The notes beneath the pieces are model-generated. The model made no database searches. It was given only the letters and a program-made list of their open reading frames with translations, and was not told where the DNA came from. Below are positions 11,938 through 23,898 of a stretch of 64,000 bases of DNA, one piece after another. The stretch spans positions 422,001-486,000 of the forward strand of contig CAXIUP010000176.1 of NCBI GenBank assembly GCA_964035015.1, written 5' to 3'. The DNA is from Corallium rubrum (Eukaryota > Cnidaria > Anthozoa > Scleralcyonacea > Coralliidae). Both the position numbers and the translations under genes were made by a program. The stretch's first letter is position 1. Each line of letters begins with the position of its first letter.

Positions 11938-13662
11938 TTAAAAACATGGAAATCGAAAAAGTTCACACTCAAATGCTTTATCCATGTTCTGGGAAAAAGT
12001 TTCAAGTGTTGTGTGCTTTGTGGGTAAATACATGTTCAAGCCGCATGTGCTGGCTGATGGATAATTCCCATCGATGTCATCCAAGTAGCCAATGGTTAAT
12101 TTACCAGGGAGACATTCCAGCTGTTGCTGTCCGGTTACAAACTGGACCACTGCCAGGCATCTCTGCATATGTATCGCTAAAAACATAAAAAAATATGCAA
12201 TGCTTATGAAGCACACAGGTTTGCTTCATTTACTTTCATAGAAATGTGAGATTGTTGATCACCCATTGCCAGCAGACATACAATTTGCTGGTCAAAAGTA
12301 CAATCACCTGTATTTGACAGTGAAATGAATATAAATTACCTTCACCACAGGAAATGTTTACGTTATCCTGGACATATTCCTGGAAAAATATTTTTGCTCT
12401 CTCCTCCTGGGCATTGGAAGGCTCTGTAATTGCCACAGCATCCAATAGACTACTGCTGGTGACAGAAACAGCAGAGGCGACAAATTTCTGTCTGAAACAG
12501 TTTGCATGGATACTTTCGCATTAAATCCAGGACATCAAGTAGAGCAAGGCCTTGCATGATTTGGTTTATGGCAGCTTCTCTTTTCTAAATTATTTCATGC
12601 AGTAGAAGTGTGGCAAGTAATTGCTCCCTTTCCTTATAAACTATGTTATTAGTCCAGCCTACAGAGAAAACATTTAAAGTATTTAATAATGACCTTGCTA
12701 TAAAATAGCACTAATACTCCTAGTATTGATCCTTGATAGGTATTAGCCCACACTTTCCATATTGATAGGCAAAATTATCTGGCTTTGGGTAGGGTAGATT
12801 AAAAAGAGGATGTACAAAGGGTAGATAGAACTCAATCACTTATAGTCAAGACTGTCTAGATTGACAAGTAAATTTATGTATGGGTTAGACAATGATGATG
12901 TGGGGTCTCTGAGATATGGACTCCCGAGAATTAGTTTTTCAATAATTAGAATCAGTATCTCACTCGAGAAGAAATGGCAATCCATATCCAGCGAACACAT
13001 TGTATAACATTTTTGATGGGGTTGTTAAGACATTTCAGAGATGGATCGACTTGAAAGTTTTGATTTGAGCATTCTAGCAAAAACTAGTATTACATTTATG
13101 TGTGTAAGTATTCAGTAATCGGATATTTTTGATAGTCTATGAAAGTCTGTATTATTAATGATTAGTATGAAAGTTGATGAAAGTCTATGTTATGATTAGT
13201 ATAACTACGGTAAGTTTGAAATGGTGGTATAGGCACTTTAAGAATTTAAATTATACAATTTTCTGCTGCACCAAACATTTTTATGACTGTTTTACATACC
13301 TGCTCTGTAGACATAATCAAGTACATCTGGTCTATTGGCCCAAGCATCAAACTCCGCCTCACTAACTGTCATTATCTATAATTTTTGTTACCAAGTTAGT
13401 ACATTTATATCACAACTTAAACACTGTGATTGACAGATGCTTAGTTTTCAAATTATACTGACCTCATTGATGATATCTCGTGCTTCAACATCGGTTACCA
13501 TGTCTGCTTGGCAATATACTAAACATGAATCAGCATTTTGAGTCACCATGTACTCATATATTGGACTGGCAAGACAAGGAAAACCTAGTAAGTAGATTCA
13601 GATTGTAATAAGTATTACAATAACTAATAGTATTTATATATGTACATTTATATATGTACATT

Positions 13663-13724
<62 letters not shown>
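13663..13724. repeat. (TA)n(TG)n microsatellite
   Basis: About ten TA then about nineteen TG dinucleotides in the HECT intron, ending six bases before the donor of the exon at 13730. On the transcript strand it is a (CA)n(TA)n tract just inside the intron. Open frames through it are artefacts. Confidence 0.95.
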
Positions 13725-13726
<2 letters not shown>

Positions 13727-15401
13727 TACCAATACCACCATTAATGATAGAATGTGCCATTATGGTACCAACAATTCTGAAATGCCTAAGCCTCAATGCA
13801 GGACCTTTCATGATTGGTAACAACATACTCTGTCTTCCTTCAAAGAAACCAGCTGCCATTGACGATAAATGGTTAGCTAACAATTGGAAGAATTCTCTCC
13901 TAGGTCCTCCACCATCAATACCCATCTCTGAGTCTCCTTCAAATTCGATGCGTAATGGTTTTGTGCCATCAATTGGTGCTTTGTAGAACATGAAAGCATC
14001 CCTCCAAATATTATCCCTCTTCACTGAGAGCAGTACAGTTTCCCCAGTCAAACGACGAGAATAATATTCACCAATATCAAACATTCCTAAAATGTAACAA
14101 AACATACAGTACAGAAATTGGGAAATTAACTTATGAAACGTATTATTTGCATTTAACATTTTTCTAATACCACATTTGGTTATAAGGGTCAGAAGTAAAA
14201 CCAATATGAACAATATGTATTACAACATTTTGGTCACCTGTCGCAGAATGGTTTTCATCAACATTGGCATTGGACAGCAGTTCATCAATAGCAAAATCAA
14301 TATTTAAATTGTTTTCCAGTGCTTCCTGTAGTTGCTCTCTTGATGTGAAAGGAAACATTGACTGGAGTTGCACGAGATCCTCATTACTATGATTGGTAGT
14401 GCTTGTCTAAAAAAGAAAAAAACATACTGTATCAATACTGTACAGTATAAAAACATTTATGTTTAGTATGCAGATTGTATAATGGGTATATCTGCACTAC
14501 CTCCAAGGCTGTATGTGAATGACTGTTAGTTAAATCAATTTCTTCAGTTCGAGTGTTTGTTTCTCCTGGCCTAATTTCACCTTCTGGATGATTCTCACCA
14601 TCTGCACCATTTTTGTCCTCTTCTCCATCACTTTCCTAATTTAAAGAAATGTTAACCAAGGTATAAGAATACTGCATTTACATGTACAAGCAAAACGGCT
14701 GACAAACATGTAGTGTTGCTGACATTTCTAAGCCTTTCATTAGAATGAATGAGGTCTGAATTGACATTACTGTTATTTTTAGTAACAGTTAAAGGGGCAT
14801 GTCTATATAACCAATACTGTGAACAACTGCACCCTCATTTCGCTCTCATTCACCCTGATGAAGGGCTTTTGCTTGACACATTAGATTATACATGTTTAGA
14901 AGTTCACCACCATTTTATTTATCGCTTGTATTTCATACTGCCTACGGCTACACAGCAACACAACTTTTTTGGATTATACTGCATTCTCACAACCCCTTTA
15001 AAGCCCATATCACTCTTAACACAGAAAATTTACTAGTAACTCACCTGCACATCAATCACAATTGTTTCTGGCAATATTGTGTGGGCCATTATATAAAGGC
15101 TGCCTTGGCCAGCCAATGATGCAACCTCTGACCCATTCCAGGTGTAGCTACTGCTTACAGGAGGTCTTGTAAGTCTCTTTAAGCCAGGCATGGTATGCAG
15201 GTATTCATACTGAAGCATTTCCCCAGGTGGTAATTGGAATACAGTGCCAAAGACGGAAGTGACTTCTTCCTTGACCTAAACACAGCAAACTTTATAAAAC
15301 TAAATCTTAACCAACTGCAAAGAATCACCAAGTGAAAATGTAAATAAAATGAAATTAAATGAAATTGTGAAATTAATTATATACTTGGGCTCCTGTCATT
15401 G

Positions 15402-15402
<1 letters not shown>

Positions 15403-15460
<58 letters not shown>

Positions 15461-15484
15461 ATTATTATTATCATCATCATCATT

Positions 15485-15515
<31 letters not shown>

Positions 15516-15536
15516 TTATTATTATTATTATGAAAA
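15403..15536. repeat. (TTA)n microsatellite, left of the non-LTR fragment
   Basis: Over 40 ATT/TTA units with a few TCA interruptions. It directly precedes the retrotransposon fragment and has the same unit on the same strand as the tract at 16912-17100, so both look like halves of one target microsatellite. Confidence 0.93.
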
Positions 15537-16911
15537 AAAAACAAACTTTGACTTCAGTATGTCCAACAAAGAGCACAAACAAGAGCTAATCACTCTCCTT
15601 GAAGATGTTATGTCTGAAATTGATCTTAAACCTCTACACCCGAAAAACAAACTTCTACTTTATAGTCGTTTCCTCTTATCCAAATTCTCCTGGCATTTTA
15701 CTGTTGCTACCTTATCAAAAACCTGGGTCTCTGAAAACATGGATTCAAAAGTTAACAAATACATACGCAATTGGCTTGAAATACCTGTATCAGGAACTTT
15801 GAGTAATGTATATCTTACCAGTAATAAGTTTGGTCTAAATATCTACCCTCCATCTATCAAGTTTACTCAGTGCCAAACAGTTCTTCGTAACGCCTTAAGA
15901 AACTCTCCAAATGATTCCATAAAAGATCTCTGGAAATCAACATGTGACCATAAGAACATTCAATATGACGTTTACACCTCGACAAAGGAAGTTCTTAAAA
16001 GTTTCAACTCCGGACAAGAGAACAAACTTCAGAATCATCTGGTTCTCCAAGGCTCCTTCTTCTCTAACGTCATCAAGTTCTCACTGTCGAAACTAAACAG
16101 CATATGGTCTAAATCTCAAGCAAACTTACCAAAGAACATTTACAACTTTACCATCCGTTACATCAATAACTCTCTTCCCACCCGCAAAAACCTTACTAAA
16201 TGGGGAATAATGTCGAACTCTGATTGCTCCTTCTGCTTAAACCCTGAAACCCTCCTACATATAGTTGCTGGATGCCAATCGTACCTTCCACGATTTACAT
16301 GGAGACATGACTCTGTTCTCAACTTTATTGCAAAAACACTACAACCTGTCATCAACTCTAATCTCTTCGTTGATCTTCCTGGATATAAGAGCCCATCGAT
16401 TATAACTGGTGAAACGTATCGCCCAGATTTGCTTCTTTCCATTTCCACTGATTGTCTCTATATCCTTGAACTCTCCGTCGGATATGAATCTAATCTCAAA
16501 ACTAACGTCGATCGCAAAAGCGCAAGATATAGGGATGTAATTACACAGCAAAAGGAACATTTTAAAACTGTCAAATTTGTAAATTTATCAATCAGTTCCT
16601 TAGGTGTTTTCTCAAAAGAATGTCGTACCTTTTTGGAGATGTTAAACGATCTAGGTCTTGATAAAAAACACCAAAATTTTTGTATTAAGAAAATAATGTC
16701 TATCGCCATTAGAACAACATACTATATATTTTGTTGTAGAAACAAGGATTGGACAAATCCAGACTTAATGAACATTTGAAGATACATTTTAAATTCAAAT
16801 TTTTCTCAGATATAGTTGTAAACAATAAATAGGTTCAAGTAGTCAATTATAAATTACCTTAATTAGTGAGATTTATAATTGTATATATATAAAGTATTTC
16901 AATAAAGTTTC
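15537..16911 (+). mobile_element. 5'-truncated non-LTR retrotransposon with restriction-like endonuclease
   Basis: One frame runs to 16779 and covers the C-terminal ~410 residues of a site-specific non-LTR element. In order: the post-RT thumb region; a CCHC zinc finger CSFCLNPETLLHIVAGC (~16218-16270); then the restriction-like endonuclease with RPDLLL (~16422) and Glu in YILELSVGYE (~16460). This layout marks the early-branching R2/R4/NeSL/CRE clades, whose endonuclease nicks one strand to prime reverse transcription. The reverse transcriptase itself is missing, as expected from incomplete reverse transcription. The 3' UTR runs straight into the (ATT)n tract. Clade within this group is not settled; R4/Dong is attractive because of the target. 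Confidence 0.82.
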
Positions 16912-16938
16912 CATTATTGTTATCATTATTGTTATTAT

Positions 16939-16977
<39 letters not shown>

Positions 16978-17100
16978 TATTATTCTTATGATTATTATTA
17001 TTATTATTGTTATCATTATTGTTATTATTATTATTACTATTATTATTATTATTATTACCATCATTATTATTAATATTATTATTATTATTATCATCATTAT
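16912..17100. repeat. (TTA)n microsatellite, right of the non-LTR fragment
   Basis: ATT/TTA units with scattered GTT and CTT variants, starting right after GTTTCC at the 3' end of the retrotransposon. Together with 15403-15536 it brackets the insertion. Confidence 0.93.
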
Positions 17101-17949
17101 ATGATCATAATATTATCATCATTATTGTTATTGTGTTGACCAGTTATATACCTTATATCTTGAAAAAGAAATTAAAATATGTAAAATCTTATTACTCTAC
17201 TTAAAGTCTTATTATTGTGATTGATTTTTGGCACTACGTATGTCTAAATGTACCTGTACTTCGCTCCATGAAGAGACGATCCGAAGCTTTCCAATCAAGC
17301 CCTTTTCTGCCAGCATGCCGCGTTGTTTACCACGTGGAATTGGGAAGTGCATGTCTCGAGAATACGGCAGGCAAACGACATCTTTATTCCATGTCCGAAT
17401 GCGACCAACGAAGCCCGAACATCTTTTCTTCGAAGGTCTTAACGACGCAGCAGCCAAAACATTTTGTCTTCTAGTACCACCTAGACTGGTCTGAGTCTGT
17501 GGTTGAGAAGGATGGCGAAAGCCAGAAGGTAAAGGATTGTTATTACTCCTAGTAGTAGCAATATTACCAGAAGCAATATGCATCGTTGTATCAATATTTT
17601 CCTGTAAATTGTCGATAGACAAAAAATATATCCTAAGATTTTAAATAAATCACGTATGTCGATCCTGTGAACTAGAATGATATTAAATATCATTCTCAAA
17701 ATACGCACCTGATGGCGTTGAGTTGACAGATTTTCACTTCGATTTGTGGGAGCTGGTGAAGGACTTGCTAATACTGGACTTCGATTTGTTGGAGCTGGTG
17801 AAGGACTTGCCGGTACTGCACTTCCGATGAGCCTAGCTATCTGGCTCAAAACTGCAGCAGGATCATTCATATTCTTTGCCTTTTGACGAGTACACGAGAA
17901 CAGCACAGATGAAACTGACGCACTAGACGGTATTTACATCTTTAGCGCA

Positions 17950-18075
17950 GACGTCACAGCCACTGATCTATATAAGAGACTGGATAGAGCATCTATTATC
18001 TGAGCGCCTCCAGAAATTGAAGCCGGAAGTTACGCCCTAATTTGTAAGCGACGCCATATTGGATGGCCCCACATG
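17950..18075 (+). repeat. Left arm of an inverted repeat upstream of the HECT gene
   Basis: Contains CACTGATCTATATAAG, GAGACTGGATAGAGCATCT and GCCATATTGGATGGCCCC. The same blocks occur in reverse complement at 19793-19900, with small differences. It lies about 80 bp upstream of the HECT start codon and includes a near-palindromic TATATA, so it may be promoter sequence duplicated with a mobile element. Function is inference. Confidence 0.65.
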
Positions 18076-19792
18076 AGGAGTGAGTTGCTATATTTTACTG
18101 TTGTGAATTCGTTGTTTTCGCATATAATCACGAAATAGACGAACAACACAAGTCCATTTTAGTATTTCAAGCAACGGGACACATCATGGAACTATGGAGG
18201 ACCTAAGAACGTGAAGGGAAACTGAATCGTAAGTAAATAAGTTGATATTTTGACGAAATTTCGAAGGGGACGGAGAGCTCCCGAAGGGTGATTTACTAAG
18301 AAAACGGGAAACCCAACATTGCAAACGGCCGGTGGTTAATAAACTGATTTGTAGGATACAAATGTGTGATAATACTGTAATTGTGGAATGTTCACAATCG
18401 AGTAGATCATTTTAAAAAGCCGAAGGACGTGCAAAATTATGGGACAAAGGATAGTGGATTATTGGCTTGTAGAGTTGTGAGTAGATTTCGACAAGCAGCA
18501 TATTTCTTTGGCAACATAGGACAATGTTAATACTCTAAAGTTTGTAATGTTTATCGTTGGTGCCCTCCATAGAAGTAACTGTAGCATGCATTATAACAAG
18601 AACGAGCCAGTTTGTTTTAAGATACTCCATGCTCAGTGTCCAAGTCATGTATAACGTGTTAAGTTGTCAGCTATTTTACTCCCTGTCATTTTGATGAAAA
18701 AATTGTTTGTGAGTATCTGTAAAGTTGAATGTGATATTTGTATGTTACGTTGTAGGTAGTTTAAAATGAAACAACAATGAAGGAAGAACTTAAAGGTGAA
18801 GCAACATGACAACTTAATACAGAACTGTGTAATTTATAGTTTTCAAACTTTGTCGACAATGATTTGATTAAAGAAAATTTTTACAATTCATGAGTGTATT
18901 TTGTCTTGTGTAGTTTGATTCTGTATAAATGTACTATATAATGATAAATTTTAAAAAATCTGTTCTCTGGCTTCTGTACGTTATGAAAATTGTGGCAGAA
19001 CTAATACTGTACTATCAGTGTGTACTACTGCTCAACAAGGCCTGTGTTTGATGTTATATTAAAAAAGTCAAAACAAATCAAGCTAATATATATGTTAAAC
19101 TTCACAATGATGTTGTGGATAACATAATTTTGCAAACTGGCTAAAAAAAAGCATCTTGGCAAAGGTGCAAAACTAATTATATTGTAAAATTTATTCAAGA
19201 TATTTAGTTGTTGGCAAATGTAGGCCCAATTGCCCAAATTAGATAACCCTATCTTATAGAAAATAATAAACTCATTCTGATTAATCCTCTGAATGCCAGG
19301 ATAACTTATTTGAATCATTACCCCGAGTTTTCTGTGAGTGAAAATATATTGTTCAACTAGGCACATCCACTGATCTATACAGTGGGCACATCAGGTAGTA
19401 AAAAACATAACAGCATTCTTAAATCTTAAATTAATTTAAATTTAATTGTTTGATTCTTGTCTTTTGGCTTATGATAATATCATACCACAGCAGTTTTTCG
19501 TAGTGTAGCTTGTTCAGTTGATCAAATTTCCCGAATTCATTCGGTCCTTTAGCAGTATTTCCATATTCTGAGTAAATTCTGAATGAGAACGGCCTGGGAG
19601 TTCGCTCCATCGAACTCGCAAATTCCGTTTTTCCGCACATTTTGGGGCTAAACAACTACAATTTTTCTCTCCAAATTTTTCTCTTCACGTGTCCTTTCTT
19701 CCTCGTGATAAAAAAGTTTGTCCGAACCCGAAGGAGAAAAATGCCGTAATATACGAAAACTATAATTGTGCAACAGTAAAATATAACGAAAG
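18076..19792. other. Spacer between inverted arms, no gene recognised
   Basis: About 1.7 kb of AT-rich sequence. GAATCGTAAGTAAATAAG near 18226-18243 looks like a splice donor after a short non-coding exon running rightward from the left arm. No conserved frame, RNA gene or tandem repeat seen. Confidence 0.4.
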
Positions 19793-19966
19793 TGGGGCCA
19801 TCCAACATGGCGGCTGTTGCCAAATTCCGACCACTTCCGACTTCAATTTCAGACAACAGATGCTCTATCCAGTCTCTTATATAGATCAGTGGTTACAGCC
19901 CCCCGGTCTGATTTCAGCAAATACAATGCTGCTGCCCAGCGGCATAGCCTATTGGAAGGACGCCAT
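19793..19966 (-). repeat. Right inverted arm, including an inverted copy of integrase exon 1
   Basis: On the minus strand 19903-19961 matches the + strand start of the integrase exon at 9036 (AATAGGCTATGCCGCTGGGC, TTTGCTGAAATCAGACCGG). Next to it, 19793-19900 mirrors 17950-18075. The 9036 and 19961 copies face each other like terminal parts of one 11-kb unit enclosing the integrase and HECT genes, though similarity ends after about 58 bp. A local rearrangement is the alternative. Confidence 0.65.
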
Positions 19967-19994
19967 ATTTTTTTTACATTTGGCGTTTGGCGTG

Positions 19995-20215
19995 CGTAGT
20001 GCATTATTTGTTAAATAATCCATTCCTTATTTAATAAACAATACATTATTTGCTAAATAATGTGTTCCTTATTTAATAAATAATACATTATATGCTAAAT
20101 AATCCGTTCCTTATTTAATAAATAATACATTATATGCTAAATAATCCGTTCCTTATTTAATAAATAATACATTATATGCTAAATAATCAACTCCTTATTT
20201 ACAAATAATAAACGG
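19995..20215. repeat. 42-bp AT-rich tandem repeat (~5 units)
   Basis: Units begin TTATTTAATAAATAATACAT and end GCTAAATAATCCGTTCC. The second and third full units are identical, outer ones diverge. It is bracketed by two copies of TTTTTTTACATTTGGCG (near 19972 and 20307). Confidence 0.85.
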
Positions 20216-20330
20216 ATTATTTAGGCGTAAACATACATTGTTTCTAAATAATGAATTATTTGAATAAATAATGAAAACATGAACGCATATTTGCCGTAAA
20301 TAATTTTTTTACATTTGGCGCCCCATAGAA

Positions 20331-20787
20331 AAGGGCTCTGCGGTTGCTCCGCGAAATTGGGTAATAATTCCATGTTCTAAATAACCCAGGTACTTCATGA
20401 AAGCCTGACCAACACACACCCTAACATAAGGCTAAAATTTCGTGAAAATAGGACATGGATTTATAACCCGAAATTGCACATGGAATTGATTTGCGTATGG
20501 GAACGCACAATCTTGCATTGATACTGCGATTTTCAGTTGAGCTTCATTGGAGATCATTGAAACGCACAAGTTGCCAAGGAAAATTCGAAACGTTGTCATG
20601 TGAGAATTTGAATGTTGTCATGGGCAAATTTAAAAGTTTGGGCAGCGCCTTATAGTCAAACCGGATGTTCTTTCCCGCGCGATCTTACAATATTAATTGC
20701 TTGCAACATTGCAATATAATTCGTTCCTAGAGGACTGGGCACAGTCTAAGGTATAAGTACCTTAATTAACCTTGCTCCGCTATCTGA
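20331..20787. other. Unannotated flank between tandem repeat and tRNA-like locus
   Basis: No gene, RNA or repeat recognised. It ends in the tRNA-like sequence split by the BEL insertion. Confidence 0.4.
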
Positions 20788-20813
20788 GTTCTGGTGGCTC
20801 AATGGTTAGAGCG
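20788..20813 (+). tRNA. tRNA-Ala(AGC)-like sequence, 5' half (split by BEL)
   Basis: Holds acceptor strand GTTCTGG, TG, and a D-arm GCTC-AATGGTTA-GAGC followed by G; TGGCTCAATGG is a good Pol III A box. The 3' half is at 45918-45963, 25 kb away, because the BEL element inserted just after the D-arm. The last five bases, GAGCG, are the target duplication. All arms pair once the halves are considered together, but there is no G3-U70 pair, so this may be a tRNA-derived SINE or pseudogene rather than a functional tRNA-Ala. Confidence 0.6.
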
Positions 20814-21040
20814 TGTGCGAGACAATACACGCGAGACCCGCGAGATAGTTGTAAACAATCTAAATAAGGAGTGTATTTCCTTTTAAGGAAAACCGCATGA
20901 GAGAGAGAGAGAGTCTTGTCTGAATCGTCTTGAGGAATCTGTTGTGAAATGTGAATTGAAATCTCTTTATTTTTGAAGCTATATACCAGGGAAAACGGAA
21001 TTGTCTTTGAGTTTTACGAAGAATTATATTCACTCAAACA
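20814..21040 (+). repeat. BEL 5' LTR
   Basis: TG...CA ends. Contains a (GA)n run at 20900-20912 that is two bases longer than in the 3' LTR, plus point differences (CAATCT versus CGATCT; TTTTTG versus TATTTG). Confidence 0.92.
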
Positions 21041-21124
21041 TTTTGGTGCCGACTCCCGGGAAACGTGTTTATTGAATCTGAAATCTGGACCAGACAGACG
21101 AGAAATTTACGAAGCTATATAAAT

Positions 21125-22021
21125 ATGGCGGCTGTGAAGAAGAAGGTAAGAATTCGTGCTGGTCATCGTAGCCACGCTAAGCGAATAATCAGTAGTGCTC
21201 GGGAACTGATCGAATCAGGAAACGTAATCGAACTGAAGAAACTGAAGTCTTTCGAATCAAGTCTTAAGGATAAACTTTCGCAACTAAAGAATCTAGACAG
21301 CGAGATTGTAGATTTATTCGAAGATGACCAGCTTATCGATGAAGGAGTGGAGGAAAGTTGCGAATTTGCGAGTGTAATCTACGATTGTCTCATTGAAATT
21401 GAGTCTGCCATTAGTGCCACCTCTATTAGTGAAACAAAGAAGCTGCGAGTTATCTATGACAAGATTGAATCAAACGTGATAAGTCTGCAAAATATTGGTA
21501 TTGTTTCAGAAACTTATGGAAGTTTCCTCTCACCAGTAATAATGGCCAAGATTCCTGAGGAACTACGAATTGCTATTACTCGAGATTTACCCTCAAATGA
21601 ATGGAAGTTAGAGCCTATGCTGGAGACCTTTCGTAAGGAACTGCAACTTCGTGAGAAATGCCAGTACATTCCTGGATCTTCGAGTAACAACCGAGACAGT
21701 CGTGGTCCACCACAAGGTAAGCGAGGAAGTTCTTACTATTCACCAACAACATCATCTTCCTTGTTCACAGATAGCATGAAGGATATTACTCAGCAAGGCC
21801 TTTGGTGTACCTATTGTAAGGGAAGTCATACCTCCTCAAGTTGCAGTGTTGTGACTAACATTTCAGCCAGGAAACAAATTCTCCGGAAAAAGGGGAAGTG
21901 CTTCAGATGTCTACGTACAGGCCATTTGGCAGCTCAGTGTGAAAATGAGAGACAAAGATGTCATCTCTGTGGTTCAAAACACCATGCATCTATTTGTGAT
22001 GCTCGAGATCGACGAGGATAG
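21125..22021 (+). pseudogene. gag: BEL gag with zinc knuckles, ends in TAG
   Basis: The start at 21125 (MAAVKKK) has a good ATGGCG context; the frame upstream is LTR leader. Residues 1-200 are helical and charged, as in BEL Gag (DUF1759-like). Three cysteine-histidine knuckles follow: CTYCKGSHTSSSC, CFRCLRTGHLAAQC and CHLCGSKHHASIC. The TAG at 22019-22021 is followed in the same frame by protease, so it is either a suppressed stop or a lesion. Given the other lesions downstream I favour decay. Confidence 0.85.
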
Positions 22022-23371
22022 TTGGATCTCAATCGACCAGGAAGTAATGCTGCCAGTGTCAATGCAAGAGTGGTCTTTGACAGTTGCAGTCAGAGGACCT
22101 ATATAACGGAAAGCATGCAAAGAGATCTAAGTCTTCCAGTCTCTGGTCAAGAAACCCTTCTGATCAAGACCTTTGGTGAAACATCTGCAAGCTCAGACGA
22201 TGTGATGTCGTCCAAGTAGCTGTGGTGACCAATGATGGCATGGAAATCTATGTGATGGCTTATGTTGTTCCACTGATATGTGCACCTATCGACAAGCAGA
22301 TGATCCAGTTCACCCAAGAGAACTACGCCCATCTACATGGCCTAAAAGTAGCAGATGATACCTATGGCAAGGAAGAATTAGATGTTGACCTGCTAATTGG
22401 AGCTGATTTCTATTGGTGTTTTGTGAATGGTGACTGATCATTCGTGGTGTCGGGCCTGGTCCAGTTGCACTGTCCACTAAACTTGGATATGTACTTTCCG
22501 GCCCTGTTAATGTTCCAGCATCTAAGCAACGAGATCCGACAATCAATTTAACCGAGACCCATGTTCTCAAGATTTCAACTTCTTTGGTTGAAGAGAGAAG
22601 TTCACTTGACAGGGACATCAAACAGTTTTGGGAATTAGAGTCATTGGGAATCAAATCTAATGAACAGACAGTCTATGAAAAATTCATCAAAGATATCAAG
22701 TTCAATGGAGAGAGGTATGAGGTGAAACTACCATTCAAAGAAGATCATGATATTCTTCCAGACAACTACCTGCCAAGTAAATCAAGGCTGACATCACTTC
22801 TGCGGCGACTCAGATCCAAACCAGACGTGTTCAAGCACTATGATGAGGTGACACAAGATCAACTTAACAAGCAAATCATTGAACCTGTTGATGAAGAAGA
22901 ACCTGGCGTTGGGATGGTGCATTATCTTCCTCACCGCGAAGTTATCAGGCTTGACAAGAACACCACAAAGATCCGAGTGGTGTACGATGCTTCGGCTAAA
23001 AGAAACGGACCGAGTCTCAATGATTGCCTGTATTCTGGCCCACCACTCACTCCACTCATCTTTGATGTATTGACGAGATTTCGTGCGCATAAAGTAGCCG
23101 TTACTGCTGACATCGAGAAAGCTTTCCTCAACGTCGCTGTTGCTCCGGAGCATCGCGACTTCTTGCGTTTCTTGTGGGTCGACGACATTCACATCGACAA
23201 TCGACAATTGGTCATAAGACGATTTACGAGAGTTGTGTTCGGAGTAAATAGCAGCCCTTTCCTTTTGAACGGAACTATTCGCCACCACATGAACTCTTAC
23301 CGAACTGTCGATTCCCAGTTTGTGGAAGAAGTCTTACGATCCCTCTATGTGGATGACCTAGCCTCGTCAAA
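22022..23371 (+). pseudogene. pol: BEL pol 5' part: protease and reverse transcriptase, cut by Polinton
   Basis: The protease has FDSCSQRTYI, where BEL proteases often have DSGS/DSCS. Frame changes near 22210 and 22437 break the linker. RT follows: DEEEPGVGMVHYLPHR, KIRVVYDASAK, TADIEKAFLNVAV (fingers/palm Asp), GVNSSPFLL and catalytic YVDD in RSLYVDDLA at ~23347-23358. The Polinton inserted about a dozen bases after YVDD. Target GTCAAA is present at 23366-23371 and again at 40663-40668. Confidence 0.9.
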
Positions 23372-23883
23372 AGTAGTATAGAATATGAGGGTACCAGCGC
23401 ACTTTTTTTTTTCTCACCAAAGACAGCCCCCAAATGCTCAAATTTAGCAAGAAGGGTTGTTTGAAACGGTAAGCTTTTTTTAAAAATTTTTTAAGTATAA
23501 GCAAAAGGGACGAAAAAGGACCCAAACCAAAAAAAAATAATTTGGAATTCATCAAGAAAGGATGTTTGAAAGGGGAAAAAAATTTTCGCGCCTCTCAAAA
23601 CCCATTTTTGTCTGCTTATACTTCAAAAAGTGAGAAAACGGCCCACCCTTTTCAAACGCTTTTGTTGGGTTTGATATGAAACACGTCAGAGCGATCAGGG
23701 TTGTGGTTTTAACACACATTTCACTTACTTCCCGATTTCTGTTCAGATACTTTTGTCTTGTGTTGGTACACGTGTTTTCCCACAGTTATACCTCCGGATA
23801 ACAGTCCGAGACATGGTATGTACGGTGTGATCATGGCTACAACTTTACCGACGTCACTTTTTAACAGTTTGTCTTTTTGTAAT
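23372..23883 (+). repeat. Polinton left TIR (512 bp)
   Basis: Reverse complement of 40150-40662 with only a few differences. Similarity stops at GTAAT|C. It contains a mirrored, start-less copy of the 3' end of the gene at 39725-40312, which is why open frames appear here. Poly-A/T runs lie at 23401-23412 and 23529-23537. Confidence 0.95.
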
Positions 23884-23898
23884 CATGACAATTTTAAT

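Larger units (their letters stand above)
11938..17870 (-). pseudogene. G2E3-like CUE-HECT E3 ubiquitin ligase gene, ten exons, damaged
   Basis: A HECT E3 takes ubiquitin onto a cysteine and passes it to a substrate. Exons read by eye, all with GT-AG: 17709-17870 (start MNDPAAVLSQ, two ASPSPAPTNRS repeats), ~17216-17601, 15045-15275, 14501-14635, 14238-14406, 13730-14086, 13463-13584, 13300-13375, 12340-12658, 11938-12149. Exon 5 has a CUE-like ubiquitin-binding segment (MFPFTSREQLQEAL...IDELL). Exon 6 starts the HECT N-lobe (EMGIDGGGPRREFF). The last exon has the catalytic cysteine context ASTCGLNMYLP and ends FRFPCF-stop. Checked junction phases agree. Exon 9 has an in-frame TAG (~12589) and a frameshift (~12492), so the C-lobe is cut off. 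The donor of exon 2 is unclear, so an exon may be missing. The 15.3-17.2 kb intron holds a retrotransposon fragment. Confidence 0.82.

Noticed and set aside
15349..15536. Tyr/His-rich N-terminal extension of the retrotransposon frame
   Set aside because: It is only the translation of the (TTA)n microsatellite.
23758..23898. N-terminal extension of the first Polinton gene
   Set aside because: Lies in the TIR and is the antisense of the last gene's 3' end.
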